Assembly: GCA_023435265.1 (NCBI GenBank)
Contig: JAEYRZ010000145.1
Span: 1 to 5,180, forward strand
DNA: 5,180 bases
Direction of reading: 5' to 3'
From: Pseudomonadota bacterium
GTDB taxonomy: Bacteria > Desulfobacterota > Desulfobacteria > Desulfobacterales > Desulfosarcinaceae
The first letter of the stretch is position 1. Each line of letters begins with the position of its first letter. Below are positions 1-4,719 of this stretch, one piece after another. The notes under the pieces are model-generated. The model was not told where the DNA came from and searched no databases. It saw only the letters and a list, made by a program, of their open reading frames with translations. A program made the position numbers and the translations under genes.

Positions 1-1
1 C

Positions 2-697
2 TTCGGACGGGTGTACCGCACGATTGCGGTGAGCCTGCGCCATTGCTACCCAGAACGCTGGGACGGCAGCGGCGGCGATTTCTCGATCGCGCAGCATGCC
101 GAAGACCTTGCGGCCTTCATCCAGGCACTGGCTGCCGGACCGGTGCACCTGCTCGGACATTCGCGCGGCGGCGATGTCGCCTTGATCGCCGCCGCGGCGC
201 ATCCCCGGCTGGTTCGAGGCCTGATCCTCTCCGATCCGGCACCGCTGGACGCGCTCCTTCCCCGAACACCCACGGTGCGCGCAGAGGCCGCGAAGCGCAA
301 GACCTTCGTCCGCGCGGCGATGCAATGTCTGCGCGCCGGTGACCTCGACGGCGGATTGCAATGCTTTACCGATGCGGTCACCTTCCCGGGATGCTGGAAC
401 GCGCTTCCCGAGGTGGTCAAACAGGTCCGGCGCGACAATGCCTGGTCGCTAAAGGCGCTTGTCGCCGACGCGCTGCACCCATTCGATTGCGCGGACGCGG
501 CGGGCATCGAGGCGCCGGTGCTTCTTCTGGCCGGCGAGCGAAGCCCCCGCCTGTACGGCATGATGCACGCGGCGCTCGAAAAACAGCTCAAACAGCCGCG
601 CAGGGTGTCCATCCCGGCCTCCCACGGCATGAACCGCGAAAATCCGGAGGCCTTCAACGCTGCGGTTCTCGATTTTCTCGCCGCGGCCGGTGCCTGA
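2..697 (+). CDS. Alpha/beta hydrolase, amino-terminus cut off by window edge
   Basis: This is a soluble alpha/beta-hydrolase-fold enzyme, probably an esterase or C-C/ester-bond hydrolase of unknown substrate. The frame is open to the left edge. A GTG at 11 could be read as a start, but the family normally has an HG oxyanion segment and further strands before this point, so the gene very likely begins upstream. Counting from the GTG codon, the nucleophile elbow GHSRGG places Ser at residue 51 and the carboxy-terminal catalytic His is at about 205 (ASHGMNRENP). The usual acid after strand 7 is not obvious, because GERSP stands where GE-D is common. Asp75 in LILSDPAP, after strand 6, could serve instead; that is inference. 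A cap-like helical stretch lies around residues 80-160. The gene ends with TGA at 695-697. Fold assignment is firm; substrate is unknown. Confidence 0.9.
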   Translation, partial: FGRVYRTIAVSLRHCYPERWDGSGGDFSIAQHAEDLAAFIQALAAGPVHLLGHSRGGDVALIAAAAHPRLVRGLILSDPAPLDALLPRTPTVRAEAAKRKTFVRAAMQCLRAGDLDGGLQCFTDAVTFPGCWNALPEVVKQVRRDNAWSLKALVADALHPFDCADAAGIEAPVLLLAGERSPRLYGMMHAALEKQLKQPRRVSIPASHGMNRENPEAFNAAVLDFLAAAGA

Positions 698-720
698 CCG
701 TTTCACCCATTCTCCCCTGA

Positions 721-954
721 ATTCGATCGACCGTTTGCATTGACATGCCGCCGCCGCTGACGACGTTCCCGGTCAACGCCGCGCTGCTGCCGATCGCTCC
801 GCAGGACTTGCCGCAAAACTGGTCCGCCCTGCGCGCCAAATGGGAATACATGCATGCCGCGCGGGCCGTTCTGCAGATCGCCGCCCTCCTTTTCCTGACC
901 TGCTCGCTGCTGGCCGAAATCCCGCCCCCCGGCACGCCGCGGCGGCCTGTTTGA
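721..954 (+). pseudogene. Headless DUF1772 (anthrone-oxygenase-like) remnant
   Basis: The frame encodes about 69 residues from an ATG at 745. They resemble only the carboxy-terminal half of DUF1772 membrane proteins: a FPVNAAL segment, then W-ALR-KWE--H--R (residues about 26-41), then a hydrophobic helix VLQIAALLFLTCSLL. Family members are usually about 150 residues with several membrane helices, so the first half is missing. It cannot be hidden upstream: an in-frame TGA sits at 718-720 and the hydrolase ends only 23 bases before the frame opens. No good ribosome binding site precedes the ATG. The natural end (TGA at 952-954) lies just before the ribosome binding site of the dnaE remnant, suggesting these two genes were once intact neighbours. 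A short expressed protein is possible but less likely than a decayed fragment. Confidence 0.6.
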
Positions 955-970
955 GCAGGAAGGCCGTCCC

Positions 971-1168
971 ATGTTCGTGCCCCTGCACGTCAAAAACGAT
1001 TACTCGCTCGGCTACGGCACCGCCTCGGTAGACGAACCGGCCGCGCGGGCGGCCGGACTCGGGTACGCGGCGCTGGCGCTCACGGATATCGAGAACCTCT
1101 ACGGCCAGGTACGCGGTATATCGAGGCAGTGCGCCATATCGATGTCGGCGCACGCGATTATTGTGTAA
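971..1168 (+). pseudogene. Truncated DnaE-type DNA polymerase III alpha, PHP-domain start only
   Basis: The first ~48 residues look like the start of a bacterial DnaE-family polymerase alpha subunit: MFVPLHVKNDYSLGYG, an A-rich helix, then ALALTDIENLYGQV. In the PHP domain the H-x-H and LTDH motifs normally bind metal; here they read HVK and LTDI, as in degenerate PHP variants, some of which belong to error-prone DnaE2/ImuC-type polymerases (the subtype is a guess). Resemblance ends at about 1111-1114, after QVR. The remaining ~17 residues are unrelated and the frame stops at 1168, against a family length over 1000 residues. The start is well supported: an AGGAAGG-like Shine-Dalgarno lies at 957-963, seven bases before the ATG. 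The 5' end therefore looks original, and the rest was lost by deletion or displaced by rearrangement. No other polymerase part occurs in the window. Confidence 0.72.
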
Positions 1169-1278
1169 CACCCTCAATGGCGCCCGCACCTGCGGTGCAC
1201 TTTGTGTTTGTCTGCACGCTGGCAAAGCGGTAGGTAATGATGCATCTGCTTGCAAACCCAGTCAAAGGAGCATGAAAA
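1115..1278. other. Junction and leader DNA with short stem-loops, no gene
   Basis: Between the end of dnaE similarity and the ABM-like gene I see no supportable gene. There are two small inverted repeats: GTGCGCC/GGCGCAC at 1129-1135 and 1147-1153 (7 bp, 11-base loop), and GCACC/GGTGC at 1186-1190 and 1194-1198 (3-base loop), the latter followed by a T-rich but interrupted stretch that would be at best a poor terminator. ATATCGA occurs at 1086, 1118 and 1136. A second reading frame (1114 to about 1233, ending TAG) gives a plausible carboxy-terminal peptide containing YIEAVRHIDVGARDYC that I do not recognise. A TTGTCT at 1208-1213 is a possible weak -35 element, but no matching -10 is convincing. 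Confidence 0.4.
1264..1270 (+). promoter_or_regulatory. Ribosome binding site AAAGGAG for the ABM-like gene
   Basis: A strong Shine-Dalgarno sequence lies eight bases before the ATG at 1279. An earlier ATG at 1272 lies in a different frame and too close to the site, so 1279 is preferred as the start. Confidence 0.75.
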
Positions 1279-1596
1279 ATGATCGCCCGGGTGTGGAAAG
1301 GATGGACAAAGACCGAAAATGCGGATGCCTATGAAAAATTACTTCGCGACGTGGTGTATCCTGAATTGAGAAAAATACAAGGTTATCTTGGGGGATACAT
1401 CCTTCGCCAGAATAACGAAGAGGAATCTGAATTCGTCACAATGAATTTGTTCGAATCGATAGAGGCCGTGAAGAAATTTGCCGGCCGTGATTATGATGTC
1501 CCGGTTTTCGAGCCGGAAGCACGACGATTGCTTTCCAAGGTCGAGCCGGTCGCACGTCACTATGAAGTGCGACCGGGGACGTCCATAAACATATAA
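1279..1596 (+). CDS. ABM-fold (antibiotic biosynthesis monooxygenase-like) small protein
   Basis: This is a complete 105-residue protein resembling the antibiotic-biosynthesis-monooxygenase / dimeric alpha-beta-barrel superfamily. Members form ferredoxin-like dimers; some are cofactor-free oxygenases and many have no known role. The pattern fits: strand IARVWKGWT, helix from about residue 13 with YPELRKIQGYLGGYILR, an acidic turn NNEEESE, strand FVTMNLFES, helix IEAVKKFAGRDY, then a final strand VARHYEVR (about 91-98). Length is typical. The start has a strong ribosome binding site eight bases upstream. Base composition is unlike its left neighbours: hand-counted lines from 1321 to 1500 are about 40-45% G+C. 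It is followed 44 bases later by ypeA on the same strand, so the two may be co-transcribed. Its last codons contain a perfect 10-bp inverted repeat. The fold class is fairly secure; the reaction is unknown. Confidence 0.82.
   Translation: MIARVWKGWTKTENADAYEKLLRDVVYPELRKIQGYLGGYILRQNNEEESEFVTMNLFESIEAVKKFAGRDYDVPVFEPEARRLLSKVEPVARHYEVRPGTSINI
1546..1576. repeat. Perfect 10-bp inverted repeat in the ABM gene's 3' coding end
   Basis: CCGGTCGCAC at 1546-1555 is exactly complementary to GTGCGACCGG at 1567-1576, with an 11-base loop. The GC-rich stem would be stable in RNA. It lies in the codons for the last beta strand (PVARHYEVRP) and is not followed by a T tract, so it is not a classical terminator. 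A role in transcript stability or processing is only inference. Confidence 0.7.
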
Positions 1597-1629
1597 AGCG
1601 GACGCAGACATTTATAAATCAACGTCCCC
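1575..1629. repeat. Nested inverted repeat between the ABM gene and ypeA
   Basis: GGGGACGT (1575-1582) pairs with ACGTCCCC (1622-1629). Inside, TATAAA (1592-1597) pairs with TTTATA (1611-1616) around a 13-base loop. The outer left arm shares two bases with the preceding 10-bp hairpin. The right arm ends just before the weak AGGTG ribosome binding site of ypeA (1632-1636), so folding could influence ypeA translation. I checked for integron attC core sites (RYYYAAC, GTTRRRY) and found none. Confidence 0.5.
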
Positions 1630-1640
1630 TTAGGTGCTCC

Positions 1641-2063
1641 ATGAGCGATTCAATGCTGGAAATCAGAGCCTATCGAGAAGTCGATGAAGCCCAGGTGGTT
1701 CGGATCTGGGCAGACTGCGGCCTCGTGGTTCCCTGGAACGATCCTGGAGCGGATATCGAGCGCAAATTGGCGGTCCAGAGGCATCTATTCCTGGTCGGCT
1801 GCATGGATGGCATCGTTGTCGCAACCGTGATGGCCGGGTATGAAGGGCATCGCGGATGGATCAATTACCTCGCGGTCAAACCGGATTGTCAGGGCGCCGG
1901 CATCGGCGCGTCGATGGTGAAACAGGCGGAACGCCTCTTGAAAGCCGAAGGCTGTCCGAAGATCAACCTGCAGGTTCGCCGTTCCAACCTCAAGGCGATC
2001 GAATTCTACGCGAAAATCGGATATAGCGTCGATGATGTCGTGAGCCTCGGCAAACGAATATGA
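1641..2063 (+). CDS. ypeA: YpeA-like GNAT acetyltransferase
   Basis: This is a 140-residue GNAT-family N-acetyltransferase closely resembling Escherichia coli YpeA, a cytosolic protein of unknown substrate. GNATs transfer acetyl from acetyl-CoA to an amine. Shared hallmarks are the PWNDP segment followed by DIERK (about 31-42), TVMAGYEGHRG (62-72), motif A for acetyl-CoA binding LAVKPDCQGAGIGASMV (77-93, with the full Q-x-x-G-x-G pattern), GCPKINLQV (104-112), the motif B helix with FYAKIGY, and the ending VVSLGKR. Length matches the family. The ATG at 1641 has only a weak AGGTG site four bases before it. An alternative start at 1653 would give a protein nearer in length to YpeA's amino-terminus, so the start is not certain. 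It lies between two same-strand genes and is probably read from upstream. Confidence 0.88.
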   Translation: MSDSMLEIRAYREVDEAQVVRIWADCGLVVPWNDPGADIERKLAVQRHLFLVGCMDGIVVATVMAGYEGHRGWINYLAVKPDCQGAGIGASMVKQAERLLKAEGCPKINLQVRRSNLKAIEFYAKIGYSVDDVVSLGKRI

Positions 2064-2082
2064 AATGCGGTCTTTAATTCGA

Positions 2083-2103
2083 TGGCACGGTTCAGCTGTG
2101 CCA
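2083..2103. repeat. Small inverted repeat in the leader of the SIMPL gene
   Basis: TGGCAC (2083-2088) and GTGCCA (2098-2103) form a perfect 6-bp stem with a 9-base loop, 20 bases after the ypeA stop. No T tract follows, so I do not call it a terminator. It could be a weak structured leader element or chance. Confidence 0.3.
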
Positions 2104-2126
2104 GGCAGCATAACGGACTTGCAGGC

Positions 2127-2133
2127 AAAGGAG
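2127..2133 (+). promoter_or_regulatory. Ribosome binding site AAAGGAG that sets the SIMPL start
   Basis: This site lies five bases before the ATG at 2139. The same frame is open from an ATG at 2082, but that start lacks a ribosome binding site and would put 19 mostly polar residues before the membrane anchor, so 2139 is chosen. Confidence 0.75.
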
Positions 2134-2138
2134 AACGC

Positions 2139-2858
2139 ATGCCGGATCATTCCAGATCGAGCGCCCTCATCTTCGGCGCTTCCATTTTTCTCGGGTTGGC
2201 CTTGCTGGGTGTTTTGCTGAGCGGTGCGGCGATCAAGTTCAAGGAATATGAGCGCACCGTCATCGCCAAGGGTCTGTCGGAGCGCGAGGTCGAAGCCGAC
2301 ATCATCATCTGGCCGATTCAGTTCACGCAGGCGAGCAACGATCTGGTCGAGCTTTACAACGCCATCGAACACAACACCGCGGAGATTGAAAAATACCTGG
2401 TCGCCAAAGGGATCGAGGCCGGCGCCATCTCATCTGCGGCCCCTTCCATCACCGACAAATCGGCCCAGCAATACGCCAACGAGGCCAGGGTGGAATTCCG
2501 GTACACCGCGCTTCAAACGGTCACGGTCTATTCCCGGAACGTCGAAGGCACCCGCAAGGTGATGAACACCCTGTCGGACCTGGGCAAAAAGGGCATCGTG
2601 TTCAGCGGCGCCAACTACGAAACGCAGCCTGAATATATTTTTACCCAGCTCAATGCGGTGAAGCCCGAAATGATCGAGGAGGCGACCCGCAATGCCAGAA
2701 AAGTGGCTCTGGAATTTGCCGCCGATTCGGAAAGCCGCCTCGGGAAAATCAAGAAAGCCGCCCAGGGGCAGTTCAGCATCGAACCGAGGGACAAGAACAA
2801 TCCCCACATTAAAAAAATAAGGGTCGTGTCGACGGTCGAATACTACTTGTCGGACTAG
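2139..2858 (+). CDS. Membrane-anchored SIMPL (DUF541) domain protein
   Basis: This 239-residue protein has a short polar amino-terminus, one hydrophobic segment at about residues 9-31 (ALIFGASIFLGLALLGVLL), then a SIMPL domain to the end, probably facing the periplasm. SIMPL/DUF541 proteins, including E. coli YggE and BP26, assemble into oligomers and have been linked to oxidative stress and envelope functions, but the biochemical role is unclear. Supporting segments are ERTVIAKGLSEREVEADIIIW (early strands), the helix with AIEHNTAEIEKYLVAKGIEAGAI, SITDKSAQQY, the strand TVTVYSRNVEGTRKV, the helix and A-R-A-like region EATRNARKVALEFAADS, and a final strand VVSTVEYYL. The hydrophobic segment has no clear cleavage site or lipobox, so it is more likely an anchor than a released signal peptide. 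It lies 75 bases after ypeA, with a candidate terminator downstream. Confidence 0.88.
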   Translation: MPDHSRSSALIFGASIFLGLALLGVLLSGAAIKFKEYERTVIAKGLSEREVEADIIIWPIQFTQASNDLVELYNAIEHNTAEIEKYLVAKGIEAGAISSAAPSITDKSAQQYANEARVEFRYTALQTVTVYSRNVEGTRKVMNTLSDLGKKGIVFSGANYETQPEYIFTQLNAVKPEMIEEATRNARKVALEFAADSESRLGKIKKAAQGQFSIEPRDKNNPHIKKIRVVSTVEYYLSD

Positions 2859-2891
2859 GCCCAGTGCGCAAGATTTTTGCAGGCCGAAGTG

Positions 2892-2930
2892 AAAACGGCG
2901 GGGGCGGATCTGCGCCCTCAGAATGTTTTT
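2892..2930 (+). terminator. Possible bidirectional intrinsic terminator
   Basis: A stem of five perfect pairs, GGGCG (2902-2906) with CGCCC (2913-2917), is extended by a G-T and a G-C pair to 2900/2919, with a 6-base loop. T5 at 2926-2930 follows on the + strand, though six bases after the stem. AAAA at 2892-2895 would give a U-run on the - strand. It sits 42 bases past the SIMPL stop between convergent genes, where such an element is expected. The gaps between stem and T tract make it imperfect. Confidence 0.4.
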
Positions 2931-2957
2931 CCCGCCAGCAGGCGGGCAACCTGCCCG
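2931..2957. repeat. Two overlapping, mutually exclusive hairpins
   Basis: CCCGCC-AGCA-GGCGGG (2931-2946) is a perfect 6-bp hairpin. Its right arm overlaps CGGGCA-ACC-TGCCCG (2943-2957), a second perfect 6-bp hairpin, so only one can form at a time. A 10-bp direct repeat brackets the pair. Neither is followed by a T tract on the + strand. Function unknown; chance in GC-rich DNA is possible. Confidence 0.5.
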
Positions 2958-3181
2958 GATCTGCGACCAAGCTTTCGAATCCGCGCCTGCTGTCTTCGCT
3001 CGTCTGCGCGCAGAATGGACGAGGGATGCACGGTGACCGTGGCCTATGGCGCCAACACGCTCCCCAGGAAGCGGCCCCGGTCGGTTCGAGGGTTCGCTGC
3101 GCAGGAAGCAATGCCGCAGCCGCCTCTTACCTCAACTTTTCGCGTTCCATGCGCTCCCTGCCAGTAACAGCCGTTCCCGAC

Positions 3182-4063
3182 TCAGCCGGCGTCCCCTGGC
3201 GCCGGCACGGCCAGGCGCTTCATCAGCGCCAGTGCATTGACCGGCGCATGCGCATCGTGATCGTTGTCGAAATATACGAAGACGTCCCGCCGCCTGCCCG
3301 GCGGTGGCTTGCGATCGGTGATGCGCTGCGCATCCGAAGGCTCGCGGCCGTCGGCCCAGGCGCGGATCCGCTCCGCCCACCAATCCAGATCCTGCGGCCC
3401 GTAATCGCTGGCATAAGTGTACGGCGCGCCGTGAAGCCGGATATACACGAAGCGGGCGGTGAGCTCCTCGGTATAAGGCCAGCTCCCGCTGTGCGAAAAG
3501 ACGAGGGCGGCGCCATGGCGGCGCAGAATGCGGACACATTCGGGAACGAAGAACTCCTCGCCCCGCACTTCGACGGCATGCCGCAGCGGTCGGTTCGCTT
3601 CGTTCGTGAGGTGCGCCCGTCCGGTGAGCCGGTCGTCATGCTGCCGCGCCAGCTGCACGGACTGGTCCGTATCTTTGGGCAGCATGTCCAGAAACGCATC
3701 CAGGCGCTCCGGTTCGAATTTGCCCTTGGGCAGCTGCCACAGGATGGGACCTGTTTTCTCTTCGAGTTCGAGGATGCCCGAGGCGAAGAAATTGGCCAGC
3801 GGCGTTCGGACTTCCTTGAGGCGTTTCAGATGGGTGATGAAGCGGCTGCCCTTGACCGCGCACGAAAAATTCTGCGGGGTGGTCTCCCGGTAGTTGCGAT
3901 AGGCTTTCGGCGTCAGCAGCGAATAGAACGAACCGTTGATCTCCAGGCTGTTCATGCGGGCGCTCACATAGGCCAGCTGCCGCTTGACCGGCAGGTCGGC
4001 CGGATAGAACGCCCCCCGCCAGTTCTTGTAACTCCATCCCGATACGCCGATGTGGATCGCCAT
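3182..4063 (-). CDS. DUF72 (YecE-like) family protein
   Basis: This is a 293-residue cytosolic protein of the DUF72 family (E. coli YecE, TM-barrel-like fold), whose biochemical role is not established. Family signatures are clear: IGVSGWSYKNWRG-FYP at residues 5-21, NSLEINGSFY at 38-47, a GSRFITHLKRL segment, ILWQLP, RFVYIRLHG at 204-212, and DVFVYFDND with following H-A-P-NAL at 260-278. Length fits the family. The frame stays open upstream to 4330, but the ATG at 4061-4063 is preferred because it immediately precedes the conserved IHIGVSGW start and has GGGAAG (4069-4074 on the other strand) five bases upstream. The upstream extension would overlap the GNAT gene and adds no family sequence. 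It lies 101 bases after the GNAT stop, same direction, so co-transcription is possible. The last codons hold a GC-rich hairpin. Confidence 0.92.
   Translation of the reverse strand: MAIHIGVSGWSYKNWRGAFYPADLPVKRQLAYVSARMNSLEINGSFYSLLTPKAYRNYRETTPQNFSCAVKGSRFITHLKRLKEVRTPLANFFASGILELEEKTGPILWQLPKGKFEPERLDAFLDMLPKDTDQSVQLARQHDDRLTGRAHLTNEANRPLRHAVEVRGEEFFVPECVRILRRHGAALVFSHSGSWPYTEELTARFVYIRLHGAPYTYASDYGPQDLDWWAERIRAWADGREPSDAQRITDRKPPPGRRRDVFVYFDNDHDAHAPVNALALMKRLAVPAPGDAG
3185..3206. repeat. 7-bp inverted repeat in the last codons of the DUF72 gene
   Basis: GCCGGCG (3185-3191) and CGCCGGC (3200-3206) pair perfectly around an 8-base loop, ending immediately before the TGA on the - strand. No T tract follows in either direction, so it is not an intrinsic terminator. 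It may protect the 3' end of the message, or reflect GC-rich codons only. Confidence 0.45.
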
Positions 4064-4164
4064 GTACGCTTCCCGGATTGGGTGAAAACTTCGGCCGCCT
4101 GGAATTTTTCTCTGAAGCGGAAGGCATCGTAAATAGGGTACCGAGGGTATTCTGGAGCCGTTTT

Positions 4165-4713
4165 TCAGCCGCGGGTCAAATCGTCCAGAAGCCTGCCGGT
4201 GTCGGGCCAGACATAGCGCACCGCCGGGACATATACGCCGCCGGGCATCCAATTGCATCCGCGCGCCACCGCCCGTCCGCCGAAGCTTTCGTAAAACCGC
4301 CGCGCGCCGCAGTTGGCCTCGAATACCCACAGATGCAGGGGCCAGGACGGCTCCCGGGCCATCACCCAGCGCACGGCTTCGCTCATCAGGCGCCTGCCCA
4401 TGCGGCGGCCGGTGTATTCCGGGTGGACATGCAGGTTATCCAGGTAAGCGCCCCAACCGGGATGCTCGTCGAGCAGGACGCAGGCGAAGCCCAACAGGCG
4501 GCCGGCATGCTCCGCCAGCGGCACATGGCGGCGGTCGGCGCCCGGAGCGTTCAGGCGGGTCTTCCACACATCGCGGCGGTCTACTTCCACGGCGTGCTCG
4601 AGATAACGGGCCGGCAGCAAACCCCTGTAAGCCCGGCGCCAGCTGGCGGCGTGCAGATCGGCGATGCGCAGGTAGTCCATGGGCTGCGCCGGCCTGAAAA
4701 CGATCTCCTGCAT
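4165..4713 (-). CDS. GNAT-family N-acetyltransferase
   Basis: This 182-residue acetyltransferase of the GNAT superfamily probably transfers acetyl from acetyl-CoA to an unknown amine in the cytosol. The amino-terminal half has a typical acceptor-side start, IVFRPAQPMDYLRIADLHAASWRRAYRGLLP (residues 4-34, in two parts: strand then helix with the SWR-AYRG pattern). Motif A is LDNLHVHPEYTGRRMGRRLM (91-110); it keeps the first R and the central G, but the position usually G or A before the helix is R. Motif B is LWVFEANCGARRFYESFGG (128-146). The ATG at 4711-4713 lies 7 bases after the upstream radical SAM stop, and its GGGAG site (4725-4729) lies inside that gene's end, eleven bases from the start, suggesting coupled translation. 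Family call is firm; the substrate is not known and may relate to the upstream enzyme only by position. Confidence 0.88.
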   Translation of the reverse strand: MQEIVFRPAQPMDYLRIADLHAASWRRAYRGLLPARYLEHAVEVDRRDVWKTRLNAPGADRRHVPLAEHAGRLLGFACVLLDEHPGWGAYLDNLHVHPEYTGRRMGRRLMSEAVRWVMAREPSWPLHLWVFEANCGARRFYESFGGRAVARGCNWMPGGVYVPAVRYVWPDTGRLLDDLTRG

Positions 4714-4719
4714 GACGTT

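Larger units (their letters stand above)
2859..3181. other. Convergent intergenic region without a supportable gene
   Basis: This 323-base stretch lies between the ends of the SIMPL and DUF72 genes. Open frames on both strands here give arginine- and proline-rich peptides with no recognisable motif or ribosome binding site. It holds a candidate terminator near 2892-2930, overlapping hairpins at 2931-2957, a 10-bp direct repeat (CGGATCTGCG at 2905-2914 and 2956-2965) and a 13-bp palindrome, CACGGT-G-ACCGTG, at 3029-3041. TTCGAATCC near 2973 recalls a tRNA T loop, but its flanks do not pair. Confidence 0.6.

Noticed and set aside
740..768. Perfect -35 hexamer TTGACA at 740-745
   Set aside because: No TATAAT-like sequence lies 16-18 bases downstream in the very GC-rich stretch, and the hexamer overlaps the ATG of the DUF1772 remnant.
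1169..1640. Integron cassette array with attC sites around the ABM-like and ypeA genes
   Set aside because: No RYYYAAC/GTTRRRY core pair flanks the inverted repeats, ypeA is a common chromosomal gene, and no integrase is present.
2961..2990. tRNA T-arm (TTCGAATCC)
   Set aside because: The five bases on each side of the putative loop do not pair, and no acceptor, D or anticodon arm is found upstream.
2809..3111. - strand 100-codon open frame across the convergent gap
   Set aside because: It is rich in arginine, proline and serine, has no motif or ribosome binding site, and runs antisense into the SIMPL gene end.
2864..4132. Very long + strand open frame (422 codons) opposite the DUF72 gene
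   Set aside because: It lies almost wholly antisense to a gene with clear DUF72 motifs, shows no recognisable domain and has no ribosome binding site; long antisense frames are common opposite GC-rich genes.
3182..4330. 382-residue version of the DUF72 protein
   Set aside because: The extra 89 residues overlap the GNAT gene, are not family-like, and the internal ATG at 4061-4063 has its own ribosome binding site directly before the conserved start.
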